From contig NZ_PJZH01000012.1 in NCBI RefSeq assembly GCF_002858715.1, forward strand, positions 1-64,000: a DNA stretch of 64,000 nucleotides. The letters are read 5' to 3'. This DNA is from Chimaeribacter coloradensis. Lineage in GTDB: Bacteria; Pseudomonadota; Gammaproteobacteria; Enterobacterales; Enterobacteriaceae. A program made the translations under genes and the position numbers. Under the pieces are notes generated by a model that was not told where the DNA came from, ran no database searches, and saw nothing but the letters and a program-made list of their open reading frames with translations. Of this stretch, positions 17,475-27,408 are shown in pieces. Position 1 is the first letter of the stretch. Every line of letters begins with the position of its first letter.

Positions 17475-18458
17475 ATGCATAAATTCACTAAGGGACTGGC
17501 TGCTGTCGCGCTGGCCGCGGTTATGTCACATTCAGCTATCGCCGAGACGATGAAACTCGGCTTTCTGGTGAAGCAGCCGGAAGAGCCGTGGTTCCAGACG
17601 GAGTGGAAGTTCGCCGATAAGGCGGGCAAAGATCTCGGCTTTGATGTGATCAAGATTGCGGTGCCGGACGGCGAGAAAACGCTGAACGCCATCGACAGCC
17701 TGGCCGCCAGCGGTGCCAAAGGCTTTGTGATCTGCACGCCGGACCCGAAACTCGGCTCGGCGATCATGGCCAAGGCGCGCAGCTATGACCTGAAAGTGAT
17801 TGCGGTGGATGACCAGTTCGTGACCGCCAAAGGCAAACCGATGGAAACCGTGCCGCTGGTGATGATGGCCGCCACCAAGATTGGCGAGCGCCAGGGGCAG
17901 GAGCTGTATAAAGAGATGCAGAAACGCGGCTGGAACGCCGCCGAAACCGGCGTCATGGCGATCACCGCCGACGAGCTGGACACCGCCCGCCGCCGCACCA
18001 CCGGCTCGATGGACGCGCTGAAAGCCGCCGGGTTCCCGGAGAAGCAGATCTTTAAAATCCCGACCAAATCCAATGACATCCCCGGCGCGTTTGACGCCGC
18101 CAACTCGCTGCTGGTGCAGCACCCGGAAGTGAAAAACTGGCTGATCGTCGGCATGAATGACAACACCGTGCTGGGCGGCGTGCGCGCCACCGAAGGGCAG
18201 GGCTTCAAGGCCCCGAACGTGATCGGCATCGGCATCAACGGCGTGGACGCAGTAAGCGAGCTGTCCAAGGCGCAGGCCACCGGCTTCTTCGGCTCCCTGC
18301 TGCCAAGCCCGGACATCCACGGCTACAAGAGCATCCAGATGCTGCATGACTGGGTAGAAAAAGGCGCGGAACCGGCCAAATTCACCGAAGTCACCGACGT
18401 GGTGCTGATTACCCGTGACAACTTCAAACCGGAACTGCAGAAAAAAGGGCTGATGTAA
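17475..18458 (+). CDS. araF: L-arabinose-binding periplasmic protein
   Basis: High-affinity periplasmic receptor that feeds L-arabinose to the AraGH ABC transporter. The 327-residue precursor has a Sec signal peptide ([23 protein letters not shown]) cleaved before ETMKLGF. The mature type I periplasmic-binding fold begins [18 protein letters not shown], as in E. coli AraF (329 aa). It is first in araFGH, transcribed away from araBA, and is separated from araG by a strong hairpin that probably favours its own expression. Confidence 0.97.
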   Translation: MHKFTKGLAAVALAAVMSHSAIAETMKLGFLVKQPEEPWFQTEWKFADKAGKDLGFDVIKIAVPDGEKTLNAIDSLAASGAKGFVICTPDPKLGSAIMAKARSYDLKVIAVDDQFVTAKGKPMETVPLVMMAATKIGERQGQELYKEMQKRGWNAAETGVMAITADELDTARRRTTGSMDALKAAGFPEKQIFKIPTKSNDIPGAFDAANSLLVQHPEVKNWLIVGMNDNTVLGGVRATEGQGFKAPNVIGIGINGVDAVSELSKAQATGFFGSLLPSPDIHGYKSIQMLHDWVEKGAEPAKFTEVTDVVLITRDNFKPELQKKGLM

Positions 18459-18465
18459 CCCCGCC

Positions 18466-18487
18466 CGCGGCCGCTGCGGCGGCCGCG
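18466..18487 (+). terminator. araF-araG intercistronic hairpin
   Basis: A 9-bp GC-rich stem (18466-18474 with 18479-18487, loop TGCG) directly follows araF. It lacks a T-run and is best read as an mRNA-stabilising or attenuating structure that raises the amount of binding protein over the transporter subunits. Confidence 0.65.
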
Positions 18488-18531
18488 TTCAACCCTGTGA
18501 ACCTGTCCCTGTTACCCATGAGGTCAATGCC

Positions 18532-20067
18532 ATGACAACGCAGTCGCCCTACCTGGAGTTTTGCGCCATCGGCAAGCAATTTCCGGGCGTGAAAGCGCTG
18601 GACGACATCAGCTTCCACTGCCACGCCGGCCAGATCCACGCCCTGATGGGCGAGAACGGTGCCGGGAAATCGACGCTGCTGAAGATCCTCAGCGGCAACT
18701 ACACCCCCACCCGCGGCGAGATCCGCCTGAAGGGGCAGCCGGTGGCGTTTGCCTCCACCACCGACGCGCTGAACGCCGGTGTCGCCATCATCTATCAGGA
18801 GCTGCACCTGGTGCCGGAGATGACGGTGGCGGAAAACATCTACCTCGGCCAGTTGCCGCAGAAGCGCGGGCTGGTGAACAAGAAGCTGCTGCGCTATGAG
18901 GCGGAGTTGCAGCTCAAACACCTGGGGCTGGATATCGACCCGGACACGCCGCTGAAGTACCTCTCCATCGGCCAGTGGCAGATGGTGGAGATCGCCAAGG
19001 CACTGGCGCGCAACGCCAAAGTGATCGCCTTTGATGAGCCGACCAGCTCGCTCTCCGCGCGCGAGATTGAGCAGCTGTTCCGGGTGATCCGCGAACTGCG
19101 CGCCGAAGGGCGGGTAATTTTGTATGTGTCGCACCGCATGGAGGAGATCTTTGCGCTGAGCGACGCCATTACCGTGTTCAAGGATGGGCGCTACGTGCGC
19201 ACCTTTGACGACATGGCGCAGGTGGACAACGAAAAACTGGTGCAGGCGATGGTGGGGCGTGACCTCGGTGACGTCTACGGCTACTCGCCGCGGCCGCACG
19301 GCGCGGTGCGCCTGAAAGTCGATAACGTCAAAGCGCCGGGCGTCAAAACGCCGATCTCGCTGGAGGTGCGCGCCGGGGAGATTGTCGGCCTGTTCGGGCT
19401 GGTGGGGGCGGGGCGCAGTGAGCTGATGAAAGGGCTGTTCGGCGGCACGCGCATCACCGGCGGCCAGCTCTCGCTGGACGGCACACCACTGACCATCCGC
19501 TCACCGATTGACGCCATCCGCGCCGGGATCATGCTCTGCCCGGAAGACCGCAAAGCGGACGGCATCATCCCGGTGCACTCGGTGCGGGAGAACATCAACA
19601 TCAGCGCCCGGCGCAAGACCCTGACCGCCGGCTGCCTGATCAATAACGGCTGGGAGAGCGCCAACGCCGACAAGCATATCCGCGCGCTCAACATCAAAAC
19701 GCCCACCGCCCACCAGCTGATCATGAACCTCTCCGGCGGCAACCAGCAGAAGGCGATTCTCGGCCGCTGGCTGTCGGAGGAGATGAAAGTGATCATGCTC
19801 GATGAGCCGACACGCGGCATTGATGTCGGGGCCAAACATGAGATCTACAACGTGATCTACGCGCTGGCGAAGCAGGGCATTGCGGTGCTGTTTGCCTCCA
19901 GCGACCTGCCGGAAGTGCTGGGCCTGGCCGACCGGGTGCTGGTGATGCGGGAGGGCGCGCTCTCCGGCGAGCTTTCCCACGACGAGGCCACCGAAGAGAA
20001 AGCGCTCAGCCTGGCGATGCTGCGCACCCCTGATATTGCCCCCGATGCCGCTGCGGCGGTTGCCTGA
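18532..20067 (+). CDS. araG: L-arabinose ABC transporter ATP-binding protein
   Basis: Cytoplasmic ATPase with two fused ABC domains that powers arabinose import. In 511 residues, the first Walker A is GENGAGKST and the first half has [16 protein letters not shown] before Walker B AFDEPT. The second half has the degenerate GLVGAGRSE, the signature LSGGNQQKA and [10 protein letters not shown]. This asymmetry is normal for the sugar-importer (RbsA/MglA/AraG) class. It is 7 residues longer than E. coli AraG, mostly at the Ala-rich C-terminus. araH follows after 11 bp. Confidence 0.96.
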   Translation: MTTQSPYLEFCAIGKQFPGVKALDDISFHCHAGQIHALMGENGAGKSTLLKILSGNYTPTRGEIRLKGQPVAFASTTDALNAGVAIIYQELHLVPEMTVAENIYLGQLPQKRGLVNKKLLRYEAELQLKHLGLDIDPDTPLKYLSIGQWQMVEIAKALARNAKVIAFDEPTSSLSAREIEQLFRVIRELRAEGRVILYVSHRMEEIFALSDAITVFKDGRYVRTFDDMAQVDNEKLVQAMVGRDLGDVYGYSPRPHGAVRLKVDNVKAPGVKTPISLEVRAGEIVGLFGLVGAGRSELMKGLFGGTRITGGQLSLDGTPLTIRSPIDAIRAGIMLCPEDRKADGIIPVHSVRENINISARRKTLTAGCLINNGWESANADKHIRALNIKTPTAHQLIMNLSGGNQQKAILGRWLSEEMKVIMLDEPTRGIDVGAKHEIYNVIYALAKQGIAVLFASSDLPEVLGLADRVLVMREGALSGELSHDEATEEKALSLAMLRTPDIAPDAAAAVA

Positions 20068-20078
20068 TTGAGGAATGC

Positions 20079-21098
20079 ATGATGTCCAGTGTTACCACGC
20101 CGTCTATGAAAACGAAAAGTGTGAATCCGGGCAGCGGCCCGGTGAAAAGCCGCGGCCTCGGCCTCTCCCGCGTCTGGGACAGCTACGGCATGCTGGTGGT
20201 GTTCGCCGTGCTGTTTATCGCCTGTGCGGTATTTGTGCCGAACTTCGCCTCCTTTATCAATATGAAAGGGCTGGGGCTGGCGATCTCCATGTCCGGGATG
20301 GTGGCGTGCGGGATGCTGTTCTGCCTCGCCTCCGGTGACTTTGACCTCTCCGTCGCCTCGGTGATCGCCTGTGCCGGGGTCACCGCCGCGGTGGTGATTA
20401 ACCTCACGGAAAGCCTCTGGATCGGCGTCGCCGCCGGGATGGGGCTGGGCCTGCTCTCCGGGCTGGTGAACGGCTTTGTCATCGCCAGACTGAAGATCAA
20501 TGCGCTGATCACCACCCTCGCCACCATGCAGATTGTGCGCGGGCTGGCCTACATCATCTCCGATGGCAAAGCGGTCGGCATTGAGGATGAGCGCTTCTTC
20601 GCCCTGGGCTACACCAACTGGTTCGGCCTGCCGGCCCCGATCTGGATCACCGTCGGCTGTTTGATCCTGTTCGGCTTCCTGCTCAACAAAACCACCTTCG
20701 GCCGCAACACGCTGGCCATCGGCGGCAACGAGGAAGCGGCGCGGCTGGCCGGGGTACCGGTGGTGCGCACCAAAATCATCATCTTCATCCTCTCCGGGCT
20801 GGTCTCTGCCGCGGCGGGCATCATCCTCGCCTCGCGCATGACCAGCGGCCAGCCGATGACCTCCATCGGCTATGAGCTGATCGTGATTTCCGCCTGCGTA
20901 CTGGGCGGCGTCTCGCTGAAGGGCGGCATCGGCAAAATCTCCTACGTGATCGCCGGTATCCTGATCCTCGGCACCGTGGAGAATGCGATGAACCTGCTGA
21001 ATATTTCGCCGTTCTCGCAATATGTGGTGCGCGGCGCCATCCTGCTGGCGGCGGTGATCTTCGACCGCTACAAACAGGCGGCCAAGCGCACAGTGTGA
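20079..21098 (+). CDS. araH: L-arabinose ABC transporter permease
   Basis: Inner-membrane permease of the arabinose importer. The 339 residues include a soluble N-terminal 25 residues and about eight to ten membrane helices, with the family segment GGNEEAARLAGVPV in the cytoplasmic coupling loop. It is nearly colinear with E. coli AraH (328); the N-terminal linker is about 10 residues longer. Two adjacent ATG codons follow AGGA; the first is used here. It lies 11 bp after araG and is the last transport gene. Confidence 0.96.
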   Translation: MMSSVTTPSMKTKSVNPGSGPVKSRGLGLSRVWDSYGMLVVFAVLFIACAVFVPNFASFINMKGLGLAISMSGMVACGMLFCLASGDFDLSVASVIACAGVTAAVVINLTESLWIGVAAGMGLGLLSGLVNGFVIARLKINALITTLATMQIVRGLAYIISDGKAVGIEDERFFALGYTNWFGLPAPIWITVGCLILFGFLLNKTTFGRNTLAIGGNEEAARLAGVPVVRTKIIIFILSGLVSAAAGIILASRMTSGQPMTSIGYELIVISACVLGGVSLKGGIGKISYVIAGILILGTVENAMNLLNISPFSQYVVRGAILLAAVIFDRYKQAAKRTV

Positions 21099-21147
21099 TG
21101 CGGGAAAGGTGAGCAAACCCGTTTCTTGTTCACAATTCCATAACCTT

Positions 21148-21173
21148 ATCGGGCGGCAGGCTTGCCGCCCGAT
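21148..21173 (+). terminator. Hairpin between araH and araC
   Basis: A perfect 11-bp stem ATCGGGCGGCA/TGCCGCCCGAT with a GGCT loop lies 50 bp past araH. There is no T-run, so termination would be partial and some araC message may come by readthrough from araFGH. Confidence 0.6.
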
Positions 21174-21222
21174 AGACTTGTCTGCAATGTGTTGAGTTAA
21201 CGCGTTGATGTTGGAGGCTCAG

Positions 21223-22155
21223 ATGTATCACCGCATGATCCAGGAACCGCAACCCAACCCGCTGCTGCCGGGGTATAACTTCAATGCTTATCTGGTCGCC
21301 GGGCTGACGCCAATCATGGCCAACGGCCCGCTCGATTTCTTTGTGGACCGGCCGGGCGGCATGAAAGGCTACATCCTTAACCTGACCATCAAAGGGCAGG
21401 GCAAGGTGTTTGACGGCGAGCAGACCTTCTACTGCAACCCCGGCGACCTGCTGCTGTTCCCGCCGAAGGCGTCGCACCACTATGGCCGCTCCGCCAACAG
21501 CGACTGCTGGTACCACCGCTGGGTCTACTTCCGCCCGCGCGCCTACTGGGCCGACTGGCTGGAGTGGCGCAGCAAAACCAACGAGGTCGGGCGCCTCACG
21601 CTGCCGGACAACACCCTGCTGCTGGAGTTCGACCGGCTGTTTGCCAACATCGAGCAGACCCAGCGCTCCGGCCGCCGCTTCTCCGAGGAGCTGGGCATGA
21701 ACCTGCTGGAGCGGCTGCTGCTGCGCGCGATGGAAGAGGACCCGCAAAGCCCGCAGAAAATCCTCGACCCGCGGGTGATTGAGGCGTGCCAGTTCATCAC
21801 CGGCAACCTGGCGGGCGAGCTGCGCATCGACGAAGTGGCGCGCCACGTCTGCTTGTCACCGTCACGGCTGGCGCACCTGTTCCGCGAGCAGGTCGGCATT
21901 AACATCCTGCGCTGGCGCGAAGACCAGCGGGTGATCCGCGCCAAACTGCTGTTGCAGACCACCCAGGAGTCGATCGCCACCATCGGCCGCGTGGTGGGGT
22001 ACGACGACCAGCTCTACTTCTCCCGCGTGTTCCGCAAGCGGGTCGGCGTCAGCCCCAGTGATTTCCGCCGCCGCAGCACCGAGATCAACTACCCGGCGCG
22101 GCCCTACCGCGAACGCCCGTGGCCGGAGCAGGAGGTCGCCGGTTACCGCTACTAG
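21223..22155 (+). CDS. araC: Arabinose operon regulator AraC
   Basis: Arabinose-responsive activator/repressor of the ara genes. The 310 residues comprise an N-terminal cupin domain ([50 protein letters not shown]) that binds arabinose and dimerises, and a C-terminal AraC/XylS DNA-binding domain ([16 protein letters not shown], then [17 protein letters not shown]). Start choice: ATG at 21223 has GGAGG 6 nt upstream, while codons at 21205-21208 lack one. The gene lies downstream of araFGH, not divergent from araB as in E. coli, although the operators remain between araBA and araFGH. Confidence 0.95.
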   Translation: MYHRMIQEPQPNPLLPGYNFNAYLVAGLTPIMANGPLDFFVDRPGGMKGYILNLTIKGQGKVFDGEQTFYCNPGDLLLFPPKASHHYGRSANSDCWYHRWVYFRPRAYWADWLEWRSKTNEVGRLTLPDNTLLLEFDRLFANIEQTQRSGRRFSEELGMNLLERLLLRAMEEDPQSPQKILDPRVIEACQFITGNLAGELRIDEVARHVCLSPSRLAHLFREQVGINILRWREDQRVIRAKLLLQTTQESIATIGRVVGYDDQLYFSRVFRKRVGVSPSDFRRRSTEINYPARPYRERPWPEQEVAGYRY

Positions 22156-22164
22156 TGCGATGGG

Positions 22165-22184
22165 TTGTTAAAATCAGTTAACAA
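22165..22184. promoter_or_regulatory. Inverted repeat ahead of ydgJ
   Basis: TTGTTAA (22165-22171) and TTAACAA (22178-22184) form a perfect AT-rich palindrome with a 6-nt spacer in the 100-bp gap before ydgJ. A second repeat, CCTGTCA/TGACAGG, flanks about 22206-22233. Either could be an operator; no regulator is assigned. Confidence 0.4.
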
Positions 22185-22255
22185 TTAATTTACTCTTGTT
22201 CTGCCGCCTGTCATGGTGTCAAATCGTGACAGGTTACTGTTCAAGAGGATGTGAA

Positions 22256-23299
22256 ATGGCTGAGAAAATTCGTGTCGGGCTGGTGGGTTACGGCTATGCC
22301 AGTAAAACCTTCCATGCGCCATTGCTGGCGGGAACGCCGGGCCTGGAGCTGGCGGCGGTCTCCAGCAGTGATGCCGGGAAAGTGGCGGCGGACTGGCCCT
22401 CCCTCCGGGTGGTGAAAGATCCGCAGGCGTTGTTTGATGACCCCGCCATCGACCTGGTGGTGATCCCCACCCCTAACGAAACCCACTTCCCGCTGGCGCA
22501 GGCCGCGCTGACCGCCGGCAAACATGTGGTGGTGGATAAGCCCTTTACCGTGACACTGGCGCAGGCGCGCGAGCTGGAAAAACTGGCGGGCCTCACCGGC
22601 AAGGTATTGTCAGTGTTCCATAACCGCCGCTGGGACAGCGACTTCCTGACCCTGAAATCCCTGATCGGCGAGGGCAGCCTCGGCGACATCGTCTATTTCG
22701 AATCCCACTTTGACCGCTACCGTCCGGAAGTGCGCAACCGCTGGCGCGAAGGCGGCGGCCCCGGCAGCGGCATCTGGTTTGATCTCGGCCCGCACCTGAT
22801 CGACCAGGCGCTGCAACTGTTCGGCATGCCGGACAGCCTCTATGTTGACCTCGGCATGTTGCGCCCCAACGCGCGCGCCGTGGACTACTTCCACGCCATC
22901 CTCAGCTACCGCAACCTGCGCGTGGTGCTGCACAGCACCGTGTATGCCGCCGCCGAGACCCCGCGCTTCACCGTGCAGGGCACCCAGGGCAGCTACGTGA
23001 AATTCGGCCTCGACCCGCAGGAAGACCGCCTGAAAGCGGGTGACCGCCTGCCGCAGGAGGACTGGGGCTATGACATGCGCGACGGCGTGCTGACGCTGGC
23101 GCACGACGGCGTCATGGCAGAGAAAGCGGTGCTGACGCTGCCGGGCAACTACCCGGCCTACTATGCGCAGGTGCGTGACGCCATCAATGGCCAGGGCAAC
23201 AACCCGGTCACCGCCGCAGAGGCGATCCGGGTGATGGAGCTGATTGAGCTGGGGCTGGAGTCCGCCGGGCAGAAACGCGCCCTGCCGGTACGGGCCTGA
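22256..23299 (+). CDS. ydgJ: Gfo/Idh/MocA-family oxidoreductase YdgJ
   Basis: NAD(P)-dependent oxidoreductase. The 347 residues match E. coli YdgJ closely, beginning IRVGLVGYGYASKTFHAPL with a Rossmann GxGxxS-type loop, then VVDKPFTVT carrying the catalytic EKP-like Lys, and the RRWDSDF segment. E. coli YdgJ is reported to act on scyllo-inositol; substrate use here is inferred from similarity only. The start at 22256 has GAGG 8 nt upstream. It may be co-transcribed with the YfeH-like transporter after a hairpin. Confidence 0.92.
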   Translation: MAEKIRVGLVGYGYASKTFHAPLLAGTPGLELAAVSSSDAGKVAADWPSLRVVKDPQALFDDPAIDLVVIPTPNETHFPLAQAALTAGKHVVVDKPFTVTLAQARELEKLAGLTGKVLSVFHNRRWDSDFLTLKSLIGEGSLGDIVYFESHFDRYRPEVRNRWREGGGPGSGIWFDLGPHLIDQALQLFGMPDSLYVDLGMLRPNARAVDYFHAILSYRNLRVVLHSTVYAAAETPRFTVQGTQGSYVKFGLDPQEDRLKAGDRLPQEDWGYDMRDGVLTLAHDGVMAEKAVLTLPGNYPAYYAQVRDAINGQGNNPVTAAEAIRVMELIELGLESAGQKRALPVRA

Positions 23300-23304
23300 T
23301 CGCC

Positions 23305-23332
23305 GGCCATGCGGGTTTGCGCCCGCATGGCC
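23305..23332 (+). terminator. Intercistronic hairpin after ydgJ
   Basis: A perfect 11-bp stem GGCCATGCGGG/CCCGCATGGCC with a 6-nt loop begins 6 bp after the ydgJ stop. It has no T-run; partial termination or 3'-end protection is likely. Confidence 0.55.
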
Positions 23333-23378
23333 GCTCAAGGACGTTATCTCAAGGACTGTTATTTCAAGGAAAAAAGTG

Positions 23379-24407
23379 ATGTCGTGGTTGCAACGTTTGC
23401 GGATTGACAAGTTTTTACTGGTGCTGGTGGCGGTGGTGATCCTCGCTTCCCTGTTCCCCTGTGAAGGCAAAACCAAGATCTTTTTTGAATACCTGACCAC
23501 CGCGGCGATTGCGCTGCTGTTCTTTATGCACGGCGCGAAGCTGTCGCGCGAGGCGATCATCGCCGGGATGGGCCACTGGCGGCTGCATCTGGTGGTGTTC
23601 CTCAGCACCTTTGCCCTGTTCCCGCTGCTGGGGCTGGCGATGCAGGCGCTGGTGCCGGCAGGCATCCTGACGCCGACGGTCTACCTCGGTTTCCTCTATT
23701 TATGCGCGCTGCCCGCCACGGTGCAGTCCGCCATCGCCTTTACCTCGGTGGCGGGCGGTAACGTCGCCGCGGCGATCTGCAGCGCCTCCGCCTCCAGCAT
23801 CCTCGGCGTGTTCCTGTCGCCGCTGCTGGTCGGCGCGCTGATGCAAACGCAGGAGGGCGGCAACAGCCCGGACGTCCTGCACGCCATTGAGTCGATCATC
23901 CTGCAGCTGATGGTGCCCTTTGTGATCGGCCATTTGTCACGCCCGCTGATCGCCGACTGGGTACAGCGCCACAAGAAGCTGGTGAACATCACCGACCGCT
24001 CCTCGATCCTGCTGGTGGTCTATACCGCCTTCAGCGCCGCGGTGGTGGAGGGGATCTGGCACCAGATTGACGGCTGGTCACTGCTGTCGATCCTGGTGAT
24101 GTCGCTGGTGCTGCTGGCGATTGTGCTGGTGATCAACACCTGGGCCGCGCGGCTGCTGAAGTTCTCGACGGCGGATGAGATAACCATTGTCTTCTGCGGC
24201 TCGAAGAAAAGCCTGGCAAACGGCATCCCGATGGCCAACGTGCTGTTCCCGGTGGCCGCCGTGGGCGCGATGGTGCTGCCGCTGATGATCTTCCACCAGA
24301 TCCAGCTGATGGTCTGCTCGGTGCTGGCCGCGCGTTACGCCCGCCGCACCGCCGCGCAACAGGCCGCCGCCCCGGAACCGGTGGTGAAGCGCCCGGCGCG
24401 CCGTTAA
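23379..24407 (+). CDS. Bile acid:sodium symporter family protein, YfeH-like
   Basis: Integral inner-membrane transporter of the SBF/BASS superfamily with about nine or ten helices in 342 residues. Typical segments are FFMHGAKLSREAI in the first repeat, ALPATVQSAIAFTSVAGGN across the conserved unwound-helix region, and CGSKKSLANGIPMANVLF near the end. It resembles E. coli YfeH (about 332 aa). The substrate is unknown; organic anions are usual for the family. The start at 23379 has AAGGA 8 nt upstream. A role beside ydgJ in uptake of an inositol-like compound is possible but unproven. Confidence 0.85.
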   Translation: MSWLQRLRIDKFLLVLVAVVILASLFPCEGKTKIFFEYLTTAAIALLFFMHGAKLSREAIIAGMGHWRLHLVVFLSTFALFPLLGLAMQALVPAGILTPTVYLGFLYLCALPATVQSAIAFTSVAGGNVAAAICSASASSILGVFLSPLLVGALMQTQEGGNSPDVLHAIESIILQLMVPFVIGHLSRPLIADWVQRHKKLVNITDRSSILLVVYTAFSAAVVEGIWHQIDGWSLLSILVMSLVLLAIVLVINTWAARLLKFSTADEITIVFCGSKKSLANGIPMANVLFPVAAVGAMVLPLMIFHQIQLMVCSVLAARYARRTAAQQAAAPEPVVKRPARR

Positions 24408-24493
24408 CGCGATGCTCGCGGTGCGCCCTGCGCGCCGTCAGTGCCTTTCTCCCGGCGGGGATCGTTCTCCGCCATTCTCACGCCAGGAACAGC

Positions 24494-25024
24494 ATGAACC
24501 GGAACATTCTTGTGGTGGTGGATATGCAGAACGGGGTGTTTGACACCCCGCGTTTTGACCGCGACGGCAGGGCGGCGCGCATCAACGCGCTGATCGCCGC
24601 CGCCGACCAGACCATTTTTATCTGCCATGAAGAGGGCGACATGCAGGCGGGCACCGCGGCCTGGCAACTGCTGCCGGAGTTGCAGGTGCCGCCTGACGCC
24701 ATCGTGGTCACCAAAACCGCCTGTGACGGCTTCTGGCACACGGAACTGGCGGCGACGTTGCAGGCGCTGGACGCCCATGATTTCGTGATCTGCGGCTGTG
24801 CCACCGATTACTGCGTGGATACCACCCTGAAAGCGGGTAACAGCCGGGGCTATGCGGTCACCGTGGCGTCAGATGCCCACACCACCGCCGACCGCACCTG
24901 GGCCACGGCGGAGCAGCTGATCGGCCAGCATAATGAAGTCTGGGCGGGGCTGACCATGCCGGGCAACCCCATCCGGGTGGAGACCAGCGAGGCGATCGTC
25001 CGCCGCTGGCGCACCGGCGGTTAA
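24494..25024 (+). CDS. Isochorismatase-family cysteine hydrolase
   Basis: A 176-residue single-domain hydrolase of the nicotinamidase/isochorismatase fold. The catalytic triad is visible: Asp10 in VVVDMQ, Lys74 in VVTKTACDGF, and Cys107 in GCATDYCVDTT, preceded by the conserved cis-peptide region. Members hydrolyse amides or ethers such as nicotinamide, ureidoacrylate or N-carbamoyl compounds. The sequence does not settle the substrate, although family resemblance is closest to stand-alone amidohydrolases. Its stop overlaps, convergently, the stop of the EEP gene. Confidence 0.85.
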   Translation: MNRNILVVVDMQNGVFDTPRFDRDGRAARINALIAAADQTIFICHEEGDMQAGTAAWQLLPELQVPPDAIVVTKTACDGFWHTELAATLQALDAHDFVICGCATDYCVDTTLKAGNSRGYAVTVASDAHTTADRTWATAEQLIGQHNEVWAGLTMPGNPIRVETSEAIVRRWRTGG

Positions 25025-26130
25025 ATATCGAGGTCTACCCACAGGGCGGCGTGATCGGAACCGGCATTTTCCGGCGCTTTAATCTCCGGGTAGGCCTCCC
25101 ATTTCACCGGCCGTACGCCCGGCCACATCCCTTTGCGCAGCACACCGCCCGCCTTGACCTTGTCCCACAGTGCCGGTGACAGCAAAATGTAGTCGAGCTT
25201 GTTGTCCGCGTTGCAGTTGCCCCAGGTGCCGGGGTAACCGCCCTGATCAAACGCCGGGTGGGTAAAGGCGTCCCGCAGGTCGGTCTCTTTCAGCAGCGGG
25301 GCCAGGGCGTCACTCTCCGGCGTGTCATTAAAATCCCCGACAATCGCAATCAGTGGGTGGCCCTCCCGGATGCGCTGCTGGTAAATCGCTTTGACCCGCT
25401 GCGCCTGTTGGCGGCGGCGGGCATCTGAGCTGCTTTTGCTGCCGTACCCCTTACTTTTCAGGTGGTTGACGAACACCCACAGCATTTCGCCCGAGGCGAG
25501 CGGAATACTGTACTCCGGGCAGTCGCGCGAGAAGATCAGCGCGTCGCCGTCGCGGTCATCGACGTGGCTACGCATCTCGCCGATCGGGTAGTCTGCGCCG
25601 CTCATCAGCCCGACATCAATGCCGCGCGTGTCGTTGCCGTCAATCACCATCACATGGCGGAACGGCTCACCGCCCAGCGCTTTGACGATCTCCTGGTTAA
25701 ATGCCGCCAGCGACGGGCGACTCTCCGCCTCAATCACCGCCAGGATGTCCGTCTCAAGGTCGATCATCACCCTGGCTGTGACGCGCATCGCCACCTCATT
25801 CACCGGCTCCTCAATCAGCTCCAGCGAGCCGACCCAGTCAGCGCGGCCCCCGGCGGTGATCTCAATGCCCCCGGCCCGCGGCCGTTTCAGCAGTGCGCCG
25901 CGGTTACGCCGCAGGAGCACAAACGGCCCGGTGTCGGACTTCTCCAGCCCGAGATCGGTAAGCAGCGACACCATCTTTTTCTTCATCGCGTCGCTGTAGG
26001 TGACTTCGCCCAGCAGGGCATTCAGGGCGGCGAACTTCTCCAGCACCGGCTTCCCTTTGCTCCAGCCCGCCTGATCCATCACGGCGGCACGGTCAAACAG
26101 GTTTTCCACATTATATGAGGCAAGACGCAT
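25021..26130 (-). CDS. Endonuclease/exonuclease/phosphatase-fold protein
   Basis: A 369-residue EEP-superfamily protein. It begins RLASYNVENLFDR, carries IEAESRPSL with the metal-binding Glu, NHLKSKGYG, IVGDFNDTPES with the catalytic Asp/Asn pair, and ends SDHAALWVDL with the catalytic His. These make a Mg-dependent phosphodiesterase of DNase I-like fold. There is no signal peptide, so it is probably cytoplasmic. The substrate may be nucleic acid or a small phosphodiester. ATG at 26130 has AGGAG 7 nt upstream; the ATG two codons earlier is too close to it. Confidence 0.83.
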   Translation of the reverse strand: MRLASYNVENLFDRAAVMDQAGWSKGKPVLEKFAALNALLGEVTYSDAMKKKMVSLLTDLGLEKSDTGPFVLLRRNRGALLKRPRAGGIEITAGGRADWVGSLELIEEPVNEVAMRVTARVMIDLETDILAVIEAESRPSLAAFNQEIVKALGGEPFRHVMVIDGNDTRGIDVGLMSGADYPIGEMRSHVDDRDGDALIFSRDCPEYSIPLASGEMLWVFVNHLKSKGYGSKSSSDARRRQQAQRVKAIYQQRIREGHPLIAIVGDFNDTPESDALAPLLKETDLRDAFTHPAFDQGGYPGTWGNCNADNKLDYILLSPALWDKVKAGGVLRKGMWPGVRPVKWEAYPEIKAPENAGSDHAALWVDLDI

Positions 26131-26232
26131 AGCCATCTCCTGAGTTGCGCTGTTTTCAGCGTAGTCAGGGCAGGCGGTTTTGCCAGCGAAGGCAGGGGAA
26201 TCAGAAAAAGCGGGGGCTGAAAAGGAGAAGCG

Positions 26233-26256
26233 GCACAGGCGGGGGCCTGCGCCGGG
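26233..26256 (-). terminator. Weak terminator after add
   Basis: On the minus strand, just past the add stop, GGCGCAGGC pairs with GCCTGTGCC around CCCC with one mismatch and is followed by the T-rich GCTTCTCCTTTT. It is a probable but imperfect terminator. Confidence 0.45.
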
Positions 26257-26262
26257 TGGGGC

Positions 26263-27264
26263 TTAACGGGCGAGGGCTTTGTCGCGCAGCGCCTGTTTTT
26301 CCGCATCGCTGATAAACGCCATCGTCAGGCCATTCTCCTGCGCCTGGCGGATCTCGGCCGCCGTCAGCCCGGCCTGCGGGGCGGCGACCTGGTATTCGTG
26401 CGGCAGCTCAATGCCCTGGACGGCCGGGTCGTCGGTGTTGATCGACGCCAGCACGCCGTGGCGCAGGAAGGTCGCCAGCGGGTGCGCCGCCAGCGAGGCC
26501 ACGGTGCTGGTCTGGATGTTGGAGGTGAGGCAGGACTCAATGCCGATCTTGTGTTCGGCGAGGAAATCCATCAGCGCGCGGTCTTCCACCGCTTTCACGC
26601 CGTGGCCGATGCGCTCCGCGCCCAGCTCACGGATCGCCTGCCAGATGCTCTCCGGCCCGGCCGCTTCGCCGGCGTGCACGGTGATGCGCATCCCGGCGTC
26701 ACGCGCGCGGGTAAAGTGGCTGAGGAACAGACTGCCCGGGAAGCCCAGCTCGTCACCGGCCAGATCCAGCGCGGTGATGCCGTCGCGGTGCGCCAGCAGG
26801 CCGTCGAGTTCACGCAGGCAGGCCTCTTCGCCGAAGGTACGGCTCATGATGCCGATCAGCCGCACCTCGGTGCCGAAATCACGGATACCGGCGCGCACAC
26901 CGTCAATCACTGCCTCCACCACGCCCGCCACCGGCAGGTTGTGGTTCATCGCCATGTAGCCCGGCGAGAAGCGCAGTTCGGCGTAGTCAATCCCGGCGTT
27001 GGCGGCATCTTCCACGTTCTCGTAGGCGATGCGGCGGCAGGCTTCCAGCGAGCCGAGCACCGCCACGCCCAGATCCAGCTTTTGCAGGAAGCTCACCAGA
27101 TCCGGCTCATTTTTCATCACCTGCACATGGGGGCGCAGCGCCTCCAGCGCATCGGCGGGCAGCGGGTAATTGAACTGGCGGCCCAGCTCCAGGATGGTTT
27201 GCGCACGGATGTTGCCGTCAAGGTGGCGGTGAATATCGGTCAGGGGCAGGCGGGAATCAATCAT
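26263..27264 (-). CDS. add: Adenosine deaminase
   Basis: Deaminates adenosine and deoxyadenosine to inosine and deoxyinosine in purine salvage. The 333 residues equal E. coli Add in length. The first zinc ligands are the two His in [18 protein letters not shown] carries the third His and catalytic Glu; IGHGVK and SINTDDPAV give the remaining His and Asp. The start [10 protein letters not shown] at 27264 follows the E. coli pattern; a GTG three codons upstream is an alternative because the ribosome site is weak. With guaD and xdhABC it covers routes from adenosine to urate. Confidence 0.96.
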   Translation of the reverse strand: MIDSRLPLTDIHRHLDGNIRAQTILELGRQFNYPLPADALEALRPHVQVMKNEPDLVSFLQKLDLGVAVLGSLEACRRIAYENVEDAANAGIDYAELRFSPGYMAMNHNLPVAGVVEAVIDGVRAGIRDFGTEVRLIGIMSRTFGEEACLRELDGLLAHRDGITALDLAGDELGFPGSLFLSHFTRARDAGMRITVHAGEAAGPESIWQAIRELGAERIGHGVKAVEDRALMDFLAEHKIGIESCLTSNIQTSTVASLAAHPLATFLRHGVLASINTDDPAVQGIELPHEYQVAAPQAGLTAAEIRQAQENGLTMAFISDAEKQALRDKALAR

Positions 27265-27408
27265 GATGTGCACTCGTTGCTGTTGTAGGTAAAGTGCATA
27301 TCAGTATAAAAACAAATGGCTGAAAATTTCCATCATGTTGCAGTAGAAAGTGACGATAATCACGTTATTACAGGGTAATGTGCTTTTCTTCGCCACTCTC
27401 TCTGCCTG

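Noticed and set aside
25021-25024. Overlap of the isochorismatase and EEP genes considered as a frameshift or fusion
   Set aside because: The genes are convergent and merely share stop-codon bases; both are full length.
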